64,000 bases of DNA from NCBI RefSeq assembly GCF_006352025.1, contig NZ_CP040936.1, forward strand, positions 4,280,001-4,344,000, read 5' to 3'. This document shows positions 23,398-33,144 of this stretch, in pieces. A program made the translations under genes and the position numbers. The notes under the pieces are model-generated. The model saw nothing but the letters and a program-made list of their open reading frames with translations, ran no database searches and was not told the origin of the DNA. The DNA is from Hymenobacter sp. DG01. GTDB taxonomy: Bacteria; Bacteroidota; Bacteroidia; Cytophagales; Hymenobacteraceae. Position 1 is the first letter of the stretch; every line of letters begins with the position of its first letter.

Positions 23398-24009
23398 TTA
23401 TTTGGCTAGCTTGCTGGCAATCTGGGCGGTATGTTCGCCTTGGTGGCGGGCGCCTTCCAGCTCGTTGGCGCTGGGCTGACGCTCGCCCTGGCCCCCGGCC
23501 ACGGTGCTGGCGCCGTAGGGCGTGCCGCCCGTAACTTCTTCGTGGCCCATCTGGCCCTGCCAGGCGTAGGGCAGGCCTACTATCACCATGCCGTGGTGCA
23601 GCAGCTCGGTGTGCAGGGCCCGGATGGTGGTTTCCTGGCCGCCGTGCTGGGTGGCGGTGCTCACAAAAGCGCCCCCTACTTTGCCGATCAGCTTGCCCTG
23701 GGCCCAAAGGCCGCCGGTAGCATCCAGGAAGGCCTGCACCTGTCCGCACACGTTGCCGTAGCGCGTGGGCGTCCCGATGATGATGGCATCGTACTGCTCC
23801 AGCTCCTGGGGGGTAGCCACCGGAACATGCTCAAACGCCTTCTGTGCCTGCGTAGCCCCAATCTGGTCAAGCAAGGCAGCGGGCAGGGTTTCGGGCACGC
23901 GCTTGAGGGCTACCTCGTTGCCAGCCACGCGCCGGGCGCCTTCGGCCACGGCTTCCGCCAGCTTGTACACATGACCATAGGTGGAGTAAAACAGCACAAG
24001 AGTTTTCAT
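23398..24009 (-). CDS. wrbA: NAD(P)H:quinone oxidoreductase WrbA
   Basis: The 203-residue flavodoxin-like protein reduces quinones to hydroquinones with NAD(P)H by two-electron transfer, limiting redox-cycling damage. Seen: N-terminal FMN phosphate loop [55 protein letters not shown], and [10 protein letters not shown] followed by [20 protein letters not shown] near the C-terminus, all hallmarks of WrbA. The open frame extends 49 codons upstream of the ATG at 24009, but that part is non-homologous and hydrophobic in an untypical way. The gene is transcribed divergently from the ECF sigma factor with a 436-nt spacer. Confidence 0.95.
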   Translation of the reverse strand: MKTLVLFYSTYGHVYKLAEAVAEGARRVAGNEVALKRVPETLPAALLDQIGATQAQKAFEHVPVATPQELEQYDAIIIGTPTRYGNVCGQVQAFLDATGGLWAQGKLIGKVGGAFVSTATQHGGQETTIRALHTELLHHGMVIVGLPYAWQGQMGHEEVTGGTPYGASTVAGGQGERQPSANELEGARHQGEHTAQIASKLAK

Positions 24010-24142
24010 AAGCAGGAAGTTGAGTTGAATGATGAGGAAAATCAGAAAAAGGAAACAGCCCAGTGCGTCAGCCGGGCTGCCTACCCCCTCTACGGCTCCC
24101 AAGCCTGAACAGCCGAGGTTAGTGGGGGCAGGACAACGCATG

Positions 24143-24152
24143 TATGTACATA
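24143..24152. promoter_or_regulatory. Short palindrome in the wrbA/sigma divergent region
   Basis: TATGTACATA is a 10-bp perfect palindrome in the 436-nt divergent spacer (24010-24445), about 135 nt upstream of the wrbA start. It could be an operator. The rest of the spacer shows no gene or convincing promoter. Confidence 0.25.
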
Positions 24153-24445
24153 GCAAGGCCGAAATAGGTTGTGCTGGTCTGTGTTTTTAGAAGCCTGATT
24201 TTCAGGGAACAGAGGCTCAGCGCAAGCTCCCCGAAAAAAGGCGGCCCCGGCATGCAACCTTCCCGGGCGCTGGTAGCATCTACCCTGCACAACCTTCCTT
24301 TCCAGTCAGAAGGCATCCTTATCTTTATCTGTCTGTCATTGCAGCGTATGCAGCATTCTTACTTGCGCGGAACCGGGCCCCTGTGGAAGGCGCCGGCCGC
24401 TGGTGAGCCTCTTAAAGCCGGACCCCGTCAGGGCCGGAGCGCCCG

Positions 24446-25138
24446 ATGAGCGCCCTGTCGGCCGCCTTGGGAGGGAGCGGGCTACGCAGCCTGTTACCGG
24501 GCAGTGCCCCTGCGGCCCGCCCGGAATCCCTGTCTTCGTCGTTATCCGCTCCCGTGCGCACCCTTACCCCGCCTTCCCAGCTCTCCGATCTGGAGCTGAT
24601 TGACGGTTGCCTGGCCGGTAGCCGCCTGATGCAGAAGTATCTCTACGAACGATTTGCCGGCCGCATGATGGCCGTTTGCCTGCGCTACGCCCAAACCACC
24701 TTCGAGGCCGAAGACGTATTGCAGGAAGGCTTTCTGACTGTGTTTAAGAACCTGGCCAGCTTCCGCCGCGAGTGTCCGCTGGAATTTTGGATTCGCCGTA
24801 TCATGGTGAATGCCGCCCTCCGGCAGCACCGCCGCAACGCCCCGCTGGTGGCAGTCAGCGACGGAGGCGAGTACCCCGAGGACCTGGCCGGGGAGGAGTT
24901 CACGCTTTCCAATTACAATTTCGAGGAGCTGCTGAATATGATTCAGGACCTGGCTCCGCGCTACCGCATGGTGTTCAACCTGTTCGCCATTGAAGGTTAC
25001 GGGCACAAGGAAATCGGCGAGATGCTGGGTATTTCGGAAGGAACCAGCAAGTCGCAGTATTCCCGGGCCCGGGCCATTTTGAAAAGTAAACTCGAGCGTC
25101 TCGACGCCCACCGTACCCATGGCAGCATCCGCTCCTAA
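24446..25138 (+). CDS. ECF-type RNA polymerase sigma factor
   Basis: The 230-residue protein has an unusually long Ser/Ala-rich N-terminal tail of about 45 residues, then sigma region 2 (LIDGCLAGSRLMQKYLYERF, EAEDVLQEGFLTVFKNLASF, EFWIRRIMVNAALRQHRR) and region 4 (APRYRMVFNLFAIEGYGHKEI, LGISEGTSKSQYSRARAILK). It directs RNA polymerase to alternative promoters. Its 3' end overlaps the start of the next gene by 20 nt, so the two are almost certainly translationally coupled, and the downstream membrane protein is its likely anti-sigma partner (inference from context). Later internal ATGs exist if the N-terminal tail is not translated. Confidence 0.9.
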   Translation: MSALSAALGGSGLRSLLPGSAPAARPESLSSSLSAPVRTLTPPSQLSDLELIDGCLAGSRLMQKYLYERFAGRMMAVCLRYAQTTFEAEDVLQEGFLTVFKNLASFRRECPLEFWIRRIMVNAALRQHRRNAPLVAVSDGGEYPEDLAGEEFTLSNYNFEELLNMIQDLAPRYRMVFNLFAIEGYGHKEIGEMLGISEGTSKSQYSRARAILKSKLERLDAHRTHGSIRS

Positions 25139-26726
25139 TACCTCTGATACTCCCGACCAGCGCCCCTCCGGCAACCTGGAGCATCTGTTCCGGCAAAAGT
25201 TTGCCGAAGCGGAAGTAGCTCCGCGCGCCAGCTTCTGGGACCAGCTCGACCACGAGCTGGTAGTGCAGCAGAACGAGCAGGTGGTGCAGGAAAACGTGAC
25301 CTACCGCCGCCGCCTGCTGGTGCACCGCTGGGTGGCCGCCGCCTGCCTGCTGCTGGCCCTGGGCTGTGGCGGCTGGGCTTTCCTGTGGCAGAAGGGCTCC
25401 GTGGCGGGCCCCGATCTGGCCGTACTGCTGCCGACTGATTCCACTGACCAAACTGCTACCCCCGGCGCCGGCCTGAACCCCCGAACCACCACGCCCGGTG
25501 CTGAAATGTCGGTTGCTTCGGCGGCCGCAGAGGAAACGGCCGGTCTGGCCCTGGCGGCTGGCAGCGCCGCTGAATCGGCAACTGCCGCTGAGCTGGGCTA
25601 CGCCGCAATGGCGCCGGGTAGCACTTACAACCGTAGCGGCCAGGTAGCCGGTGAGCGGGCCGCATCGGGCCTGTTCTATTCTGCTGCCCCGTCAAACTCC
25701 GGGGCCGACCATTACGCTACCCTGTACCGGGCGGTAGGGGCCGGAGCTGAACGCCGGGCGCTTGAGGGCGGCTCTTCCTTCCTGGCCAGCTTTGCCGGCA
25801 TGCAGCCCCGGGCTGCCCAGCTGCGCAACTACCTGGGCCTACTGCACCCCGACAGCCTCAAGCCCGCGCTTGTTACCGTACCGCAGCCCGTTACCATCCC
25901 GGCTGAGCTGGCCGATGTGGCAGAGCCCGAGCAGAAAGAACCCCCGAAGCTGTGGCGGCGCCTGCGCCTGGGCGGCGGCTACGCCGTGGGCTCTTACAAT
26001 CCCAACATCAACTTCTCGCGCGCCGATGGCCGCATGAGCTCCAGCACCGTTACCAATGCCCTGCGCAGCTACTACCAGGATGAAGCCGAGGAAGAGTACC
26101 GCCGCAACCTGCGGGCCGGCGTCAGCCAGCGGGCGGCCCTGATGGTTTCCTATGCCCTGAACAACCACTGGACCGTTACTTCGGGTGCCGAAGTGGCTGA
26201 GCAGCGCGCCAGCTCCGCTACCTCCTACGGGTTTGTGAATGGCAAGCAGATTGGCCCCACGGCCGCTGACCTGTTCAACCGCCCGGCGGCCTACAGTGCG
26301 GCTCCCGCCCAGCCGCGCGTAACCAACTACCGCTACCGCTCCGCCGCCGTGCCCGTGAGTGTGCGCTACGGCTCTACCAAACAGGGCCTTTCTCTGTACG
26401 CCAAGGTAGGCGCGGCGGTAAGCGTGCTGCTAAGCAGCCGCTCCGATGTGGAAGGCACCCCGGAGGCTACCCTCAACTACACCCTGAAGTCGGCCGAGTC
26501 GCCGTACCGGCAGGTGCTGACCTCGGTGCGCGGCGGTACGGGTGTGCGCTATCAGCCCACGGCCTCGGGCTGGAACGTGGTGGTAGGTCCCACCGCCGAA
26601 GCCGGCCTGACGACGCTCAATGCCAACCCCAACCAGCGCGGCTCGCGCCAGAACCGGCCGTACAGCTTCGGGCTGGAAGCCAGCGTGGAGTTTGGCGCAG
26701 CCAAGCCTCAACCCATTGTTCAATAG
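25119..26726 (+). CDS. Putative anti-sigma/outer-membrane beta-barrel fusion protein
   Basis: The 535-residue protein has a cytoplasmic N-terminal part of about 65 residues (FRQKFAEAEVAPRASFWDQL), one membrane helix (WVAAACLLLALGCGGWAFLW), a long Ala/Thr/Gly-rich linker of about 150 residues, and a C-terminal region of about 240 residues rich in alternating strands (LRLGGGYAVGSYNPNINFSR, SLYAKVGAAVSVLLSS, FGLEASVEFG) typical of small outer-membrane beta-barrels. Overlap with the sigma gene and the N-terminal layout suggest sigma sequestration inside the cell, while the C-terminus may reach the outer membrane. This layout recurs in Bacteroidota. Function is inferred; no recognisable anti-sigma zinc motif is present. 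Confidence 0.65.
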   Translation: MAASAPNTSDTPDQRPSGNLEHLFRQKFAEAEVAPRASFWDQLDHELVVQQNEQVVQENVTYRRRLLVHRWVAAACLLLALGCGGWAFLWQKGSVAGPDLAVLLPTDSTDQTATPGAGLNPRTTTPGAEMSVASAAAEETAGLALAAGSAAESATAAELGYAAMAPGSTYNRSGQVAGERAASGLFYSAAPSNSGADHYATLYRAVGAGAERRALEGGSSFLASFAGMQPRAAQLRNYLGLLHPDSLKPALVTVPQPVTIPAELADVAEPEQKEPPKLWRRLRLGGGYAVGSYNPNINFSRADGRMSSSTVTNALRSYYQDEAEEEYRRNLRAGVSQRAALMVSYALNNHWTVTSGAEVAEQRASSATSYGFVNGKQIGPTAADLFNRPAAYSAAPAQPRVTNYRYRSAAVPVSVRYGSTKQGLSLYAKVGAAVSVLLSSRSDVEGTPEATLNYTLKSAESPYRQVLTSVRGGTGVRYQPTASGWNVVVGPTAEAGLTTLNANPNQRGSRQNRPYSFGLEASVEFGAAKPQPIVQ

Positions 26727-26755
26727 TCGGAGTCCGGGAGCTCCTTAATTGTTTC

Positions 26756-27121
26756 ATGAGCCGCTTACGCCTACGCTTTCTGTTGTGGCTTTTCCTGCTG
26801 GGCCTCGGGGCTACTTCCTGCTCCGATGCGCTGGAGGAGCCCTCCAGCCTTACCTGCCCCGGCAACTTTTCTGCTACCCTCATTGAGGAGCTTAAGCAGA
26901 AACCCAAGCAAACACCCGCGGCCGAGGTAATCCAGTACACCTATCAGAACCGCACGGTTTACCTTGTAACGGGGGGTAGCAGCTTCAACTACCTCTTCGA
27001 TGCCTGCGGCAACGTGCTGTGCGCGGCCACCCTGGGACCCAGCAACGCCGGCGACGGCCGCTGCCCCGACTTCGCCACGGCCGCTACTAACCCCCTCGTA
27101 CTCTGGCGCGACCCGCGGTAG
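26756..27121 (+). CDS. Small lipoprotein (DUF6970-like)
   Basis: The 121-residue protein has a lipoprotein signal peptide with a Cys at about residue 22 (LLGLGATSCSD). The mature part has conserved-looking features: an EVIQYTYQNRTVYLVTGGSS strand pair, FNYLFDACGN and GDGRCPDFAT, the pattern of small secreted proteins annotated as DUF6970 in Bacteroidota (recalled family pattern, moderate certainty). Cysteines in CP, DAC, VLC and RC could form disulfides. It follows the beta-barrel protein after 29 nt and probably belongs to the same operon. Function unknown. Confidence 0.6.
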   Translation: MSRLRLRFLLWLFLLGLGATSCSDALEEPSSLTCPGNFSATLIEELKQKPKQTPAAEVIQYTYQNRTVYLVTGGSSFNYLFDACGNVLCAATLGPSNAGDGRCPDFATAATNPLVLWRDPR

Positions 27122-27180
27122 GAGCCGTGCATTCCTGATCAGCAGATCAGTTTACTATAAACCACCTTACTACTGGAAGT

Positions 27181-27702
27181 ATGAAGCGGTACTGTTACCT
27201 GTTGTGTGCGTTTTTGCTGCTAGGATGCGACAAAAAGGAAGAGGCGCTGGATTTTGTGCCAGGGCAAGTAGCAGTTGGTACCCAGGATGCCACCACGATA
27301 CCTCAAGTATTCACGTTGGTGAACGCGCGCAGCCTGTCCATAGCCTATCTGTTTCCGGCCAGGTATGGCTCTACCTTGCCCGCCGACAGCCTCGACTACC
27401 TGCGCCAGCAGTTGGCTACTAAATCCTACGCCAACGCCCCCGATTGGCCCGTGCAGATAGCACGCAACGCCCAAACCAATGCCGTGCAGCTCACCGTCCG
27501 GCTCGTGGACATGACGGCTCCCAACCAGCAGGATTGGCTGACTACAGTGCAGCAGCTGCAGCTACGGGAGCTGCCCGGCAGCAAATCGTTTATGCTGCGG
27601 GTGCCCGTAGGTGAGGAAAAGCGGTGGGTGGCGGAGCTCCAGCAGAATGCGGCGCTTCGTTGGGCCGAGCTCAACCACATAAACAAGCGTACGCCGCAGT
27701 AA
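27181..27702 (+). CDS. Hypothetical lipoprotein
   Basis: The 173-residue protein begins MKRYCYLLCAFLLLGCDKKE, a lipoprotein signal with the acylated Cys in LLGC. The mature part is not recognised. Its opening FVPGQVAVGTQDATTIPQVF and later motifs such as KRWVAELQQNAALRWAELNH are reminiscent of the small alpha/beta propeptide or inhibitor domains of subtilisin-like proteases, but there is no protease next to it. It lies 59 nt after the DUF6970-like gene and is closed by a terminator. Confidence 0.5.
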   Translation: MKRYCYLLCAFLLLGCDKKEEALDFVPGQVAVGTQDATTIPQVFTLVNARSLSIAYLFPARYGSTLPADSLDYLRQQLATKSYANAPDWPVQIARNAQTNAVQLTVRLVDMTAPNQQDWLTTVQQLQLRELPGSKSFMLRVPVGEEKRWVAELQQNAALRWAELNHINKRTPQ

Positions 27703-27724
27703 CGGCTTCGCAATTCGCCGGGAA

Positions 27725-27755
27725 AACCTGTCCGCCAGCCGGACGGGTTTTTTCT
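27725..27755 (+). terminator. Terminator after lipoprotein gene
   Basis: AACCTGTCCG pairs with CGGACGGGTT (one T-G wobble), followed by TTTTTC. Confidence 0.8.
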
Positions 27756-27825
27756 TTTTCCGGGAAACCTCCCTCTAGTGAATTCAGTTATCATAGGCTA
27801 CCCTTTCTGGCCTATCTTTCCCCGC

Positions 27826-29862
<2,037 letters not shown>

Positions 29863-29884
29863 CGCTCTGGCATAATAATAGGAG

Positions 29885-29930
29885 AAGGCAGAGGGCGCCG
29901 CCACCGTAGGCGGCGCCCTCTGCCTTTTTT
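29885..29930 (+). terminator. Terminator after uvrB, abutting next ATG
   Basis: An 18-bp perfect stem (29885-29902 with 29909-29926, loop ACCGTA) ends in TTTTTT, and the next gene's ATG begins at the very next base (29931). Confidence 0.95.
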
Positions 29931-30449
29931 ATGAAATATACTGTACTCTTAGCCGTACTCTTACTTCTGCAAAGCGCCGCCTACGCGCAAGCTACCGCCC
30001 CACCGAAAGCTGCGCGGCCGGTGCCGGCCTTCCCGGCACTGCCCGAAACGGCTATGCAGCCCACGGCCACCGTAACCCGGGCGCCGGGCACTCCGGCCGG
30101 TACCCGCTTTCAGTACCAGCTGCTGAAAATTACGGATGGGCAGCTGGCTATTCTGGCGCCGGCCTGGCGAGGCATCACGAAGCTGGAGCCTGAGCGTGTT
30201 CAGAAAGGCCTGTGGCGTGAGGCAGTGCCGGGCTCCCTGGACAGTAAGGTGATGGACGTCCTCAACGAGCTGTCCGCTGAAGGCTGGGAGCTGCTGGAAG
30301 TGTACAACCTGTCGCAGCCGGTAAGCGCCAAGCAAAGCGTTGAAACCAGCCTGACCTTCAACGACCCCAACCGGCCCACGTACTCGGGCACCACTTCCAT
30401 CACTACGTACACCGAAACCCGGTATCTGCTGCGCCGCGCCCTGCCCTGA
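29931..30449 (+). CDS. Hypothetical secreted protein with DUF4177-like segment
   Basis: The 172-residue protein starts with a signal peptide (MKYTVLLAVLLLLQSAAYAQ, cleavage after YAQ), then a Pro/Ala-rich stretch and a domain with FQYQLLKIT, a central helix and VLNELSAEGWELLEVYNLSQ, the pattern of small DUF4177-like beta-alpha domains. The last part is Ser/Thr-rich and ends ETRYLLRRALP. The start codon is forced by the signal peptide although it directly follows the uvrB terminator T tract, so its promoter must lie inside the terminator or uvrB. Function unknown. Confidence 0.6.
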   Translation: MKYTVLLAVLLLLQSAAYAQATAPPKAARPVPAFPALPETAMQPTATVTRAPGTPAGTRFQYQLLKITDGQLAILAPAWRGITKLEPERVQKGLWREAVPGSLDSKVMDVLNELSAEGWELLEVYNLSQPVSAKQSVETSLTFNDPNRPTYSGTTSITTYTETRYLLRRALP

Positions 30450-30452
30450 CGC

Positions 30453-31157
30453 CTACCCCAGCTCCGTCAATAAAGCCGGTATTTCGGCCAGGGAGGCTAC
30501 CTGCCGGTACGGGATGCCTGCCAGCTGTTCGGCGGGCACTTCCTCCATCACCCAGGTGGTGTGGTAGGGTACGTGCACGGCGTGGGCGCCCAGCCGGGCC
30601 ACTGGCAGCACATCCGACTTCAGGGAGTTGCCCACCATCAGAAACTCCTGGGGGCGCACCTGGTAGCGCGTGAGCAGGCGCTGGTAAGTATTTTCGTTTT
30701 TCTCGCTCACGATTTCCACGTAGTCGAATAAGTCGCCGAGGCCGGAGCGGGCCAGCTTGCTTTCCTGGTCGAACAGGTCGCCTTTGGTCAGCAGCATCAG
30801 CGGGAAGCTCTGCTGTTTCAGCGTTGTCAGAACCTCGGGCACGTCGGGCAGCAGTTCAATCGGGAAGCTGAGCAGGTACTTGCCGTGGTCGAGAATGTGC
30901 TGAATTTCCGTGCCGGTTACTTTGCCCTCGGTCAGCTGAATCACGGTTTCAATCATCGAGAGCATAAACGACTTGGCCCCGTAGCCGAACAGGTGCATGT
31001 TCTGGCGCTGCACCTCATAAAAGCGGCTCCCGATAACGGCCGGCTCGCCGTAGTGCGTCAGCAGCTCATAGAGCTGGGCCTCGGCGGAGTCGAAGTACGG
31101 TTGGTTGGGCCACAGGGTATCGTCGGCGTCGAAGGCAATCAGGCGCGGGGTTGGCAT
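30453..31157 (-). CDS. HAD-superfamily hydrolase
   Basis: The 234-residue protein has the HAD motifs: motif I AFDADDTLWPNQ (nucleophile and general acid Asp), motif II LMLLTKGD, motif III Lys in EIVSEKNENTY, and motif IV FLMVGNSLKSDVLPV. The DDTLW form of motif I and the helical cap between motifs I and II place it with subfamily IA phosphatases (phosphoglycolate phosphatase-like). The substrate cannot be assigned. It converges with the secreted protein gene (4-nt gap) and is divergent from the acetyltransferase gene at 31216. Confidence 0.88.
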   Translation of the reverse strand: MPTPRLIAFDADDTLWPNQPYFDSAEAQLYELLTHYGEPAVIGSRFYEVQRQNMHLFGYGAKSFMLSMIETVIQLTEGKVTGTEIQHILDHGKYLLSFPIELLPDVPEVLTTLKQQSFPLMLLTKGDLFDQESKLARSGLGDLFDYVEIVSEKNENTYQRLLTRYQVRPQEFLMVGNSLKSDVLPVARLGAHAVHVPYHTTWVMEEVPAEQLAGIPYRQVASLAEIPALLTELG

Positions 31158-31215
31158 AGAAAGCAGGGGTAGGGGACAGGTAACAGCAAGGCAAAGTTAC
31201 CGAACTTGCCGGCCT

Positions 31216-31851
31216 ATGAAGCAGCTGATAGACCTGAGCACCTGGAACCGGCAGGAGCACTTTGCCTTCTTCTCCGCCTTCGAAGAGCCGTTTTTCGGGC
31301 TGGTAGCCGAAGTGGACGCCCGCCAGGCCTACGCCCGTGCCAAGGCCCTGGGCGTGTCGTTTTTCCAGCTCTACCTGCACTGCGCCCTCCAGGCCGTGAA
31401 CCAGGTGGAGGCCCTGCGCTACCGCATCGAGGACGGGCAGGTGTACTGCTACGACCAGATTCACGTCTCGGCAACTCTCACCCGCCCCGACCACACCTTC
31501 GCGTTTTCCTTTGTGCCCTACGCGGCTTCCCTGGCAGAGTTCGGGGTAGGGCTGGCCGCCGAAATGGAAGCCGTGCGCCAGAGCACCGGCCTGCGCCTGA
31601 CCCCCACCACTGCCCGCCCCGATGTTATCCACTTCTCGGCTATTCCCTGGGTTTCCTTCACCGGCCTCACCCACGCCCGGGCCTTCGCCCACCCCGACAG
31701 CATTCCGAAGATTTCAGTGGGGAGGGCGCGCCAACAAGGCGAGGCCCTGCTGCTGCCGGTAGCCATCAACGTGCATCACGGCCTGGCCGACGGCTACCAC
31801 GTAGGCCTGTTCCTGGACGCTTTTCAGCGGGAGCTGAATGCTGGGTTATAG
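31216..31851 (+). CDS. CatA-like (chloramphenicol acetyltransferase family) acyltransferase
   Basis: The 211-residue protein resembles type A chloramphenicol acetyltransferases: N-terminal DLSTWNRQEHFAFFSAFEEP, SFFQLYLHCALQAVNQVEAL, RIEDGQVYCYDQIHVSATLT, IPWVSFTGLTHARAFA and the catalytic segment INVHHGLADGYHVGLFLDAF with the His of the HHxxxDG motif. These trimeric enzymes move acetyl groups from acetyl-CoA to a hydroxyl. Chromosomal Bacteroidota members of the family are often of unproven activity, so resistance should not be assumed. ATG 31216 matches the family start; there is no leader or attenuation peptide typical of inducible cat genes. No mobile element is next to it. Confidence 0.82.
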   Translation: MKQLIDLSTWNRQEHFAFFSAFEEPFFGLVAEVDARQAYARAKALGVSFFQLYLHCALQAVNQVEALRYRIEDGQVYCYDQIHVSATLTRPDHTFAFSFVPYAASLAEFGVGLAAEMEAVRQSTGLRLTPTTARPDVIHFSAIPWVSFTGLTHARAFAHPDSIPKISVGRARQQGEALLLPVAINVHHGLADGYHVGLFLDAFQRELNAGL

Positions 31852-31877
31852 TCGCCTTACTGCTAAATAGAAGTGTG

Positions 31878-32735
31878 TTACTTGGGTCGCCAGGTAAAGC
31901 GCAAACCCGGCCCGCCCCCAAAGGCGCTGACCTGGCCGGGGACGTAGCCGCTTTGCCAGGTGGGCGTGAAGCTCATGCCCTCGGGTAGGCGGGGCTTGCG
32001 GCCCCAACGGTTGCGGTGGGTGAGGTAGCCCAGGTGGGCCGACAGAATCCCGAAGCCCGCACCGGCCACCACGTCGCTCTGCCAGTGCTTGTTATTAATC
32101 ATGCGCAGGGCCGCTACGCTGGTGGCAATGGTGTAGGCCCCAATGCCGTACCACTGGCTTTTGTCGCGGAATTCGTTGTGTACGATGCTGGCGGCCAGAA
32201 ACGCCTGCGCCGTGTGGCCCGAGGGAAACGAAAGGTTATCCGAGCCATCGGGGCGGGTTTCGCGGGTCAGGTTTTTCACCGCGAATACCGTCGTGAGCAT
32301 AATCAGCTCACTTTTCAGCACCACCAGCCCCACGTTAATCCGGTCGTTTTTCGACTCTACCCCCGCCAGGGCCACCAACCCCAGCTCGGCGTACGGCGCG
32401 AAAATCAGGATGTCATCGGCCTTGGTGCGGAACGTAGGGAACAGCTTGTGAATGTCGCGGTTGGCATCCTGGTTGGTGTAGAAACCGCCTCCGTTGAAGG
32501 TGTAGGCCCCGTAGCCGATGAGTACGGCCGGCACGGCCACCGCCTTCACCAGCTTGCCCTTGTACCAGGGCTGCTTCACCGGGGCCGGCACCCCAGCCGG
32601 GTTTTCGAACTTGTGGGTGGTATCCGTGGGAGCGGCTGGGGTAGGGGCCGGGGCAACCTGGGCCGTAACGGGAGCCAGAGAAGCAGCACCAAGCGCAAAG
32701 CTCAGCGCCGCCCGATGAAGAAAGGAGCGTATCAA
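31878..32735 (-). CDS. PAP2-family phosphatase
   Basis: The 285-residue protein has a signal peptide (hydrophobic ALSFALGAASLAPVTAQ), a Pro/Ala-rich linker, a transmembrane region, and the three PAP2 signature motifs: KNLTRETRPDG, SFPSGHT and a third motif in RMINNKHWQSDVVAGAGFG. PAP2 enzymes dephosphorylate lipid phosphates such as undecaprenyl pyrophosphate or phosphatidic acid on the periplasmic side. The start is a TTG at 32735 because no ATG is near; the signal peptide begins at once. It converges with the acetyltransferase gene 27 nt away. Confidence 0.85.
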   Translation of the reverse strand: MIRSFLHRAALSFALGAASLAPVTAQVAPAPTPAAPTDTTHKFENPAGVPAPVKQPWYKGKLVKAVAVPAVLIGYGAYTFNGGGFYTNQDANRDIHKLFPTFRTKADDILIFAPYAELGLVALAGVESKNDRINVGLVVLKSELIMLTTVFAVKNLTRETRPDGSDNLSFPSGHTAQAFLAASIVHNEFRDKSQWYGIGAYTIATSVAALRMINNKHWQSDVVAGAGFGILSAHLGYLTHRNRWGRKPRLPEGMSFTPTWQSGYVPGQVSAFGGGPGLRFTWRPK

Positions 32736-32956
32736 AGCACGAGGGGGTAAAGTGGGCAGGTCAGAAGGGTAGGTAAGCGCGGGGAAGTGTGTACGGACAA
32801 GGCGCCTACCCCGTCGAAGTATGTGAACGTTTTGTTAGCCCAACTTTCGTATTTCGTGCCAGTAGAGGTAGCAGGCTCGCTGCGTTGTATGCATCACGGT
32901 GGGCACTGCCAACAAAAAATCCACTTGCCTGGAAAGGCAAGTGGCTGATTTACAAC

Positions 32957-33013
32957 GAGCGGGAAACGAGGCTCGAACTCGTGACCCTCAGCTTGGGAAG
33001 CTGATGCTCTACC
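32957..33013 (-). repeat. att site: 3' remnant of tRNA-Gly
   Basis: The 57 nt contain the tRNA 3' acceptor strand, T arm, variable loop, anticodon arm and part of the D stem, but lack the 5' half. It differs from the intact tRNA at one T-stem base (A in place of G on the tRNA strand), which here makes a Watson-Crick pair. It is the left junction of the integrative element and not a functional tRNA. Confidence 0.85.
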
Positions 33014-33144
33014 CGTGGAAGTCCCCCGAAGAAGGGCTCCGTACACGAGAAACACGCTTCTGGAGACTACGACACACTGTTTTTCATCCTGGTTGGCATC
33101 ACTTGTATGCCCCGTTGTATGCCCCGGCAACAGCGGTCAAAACC

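Noticed and set aside
31216..31851. Acquired chloramphenicol-resistance gene
   Set aside because: The gene has host-like codon use, no inducible leader peptide and no flanking IS or repeat, so it is kept as a chromosomal CatA-like acyltransferase of unproven activity.
32957..33013. A second functional tRNA-Gly
   Set aside because: Only the 3' part is present; the 5' acceptor strand and half of the D arm are missing, so it is an att remnant.
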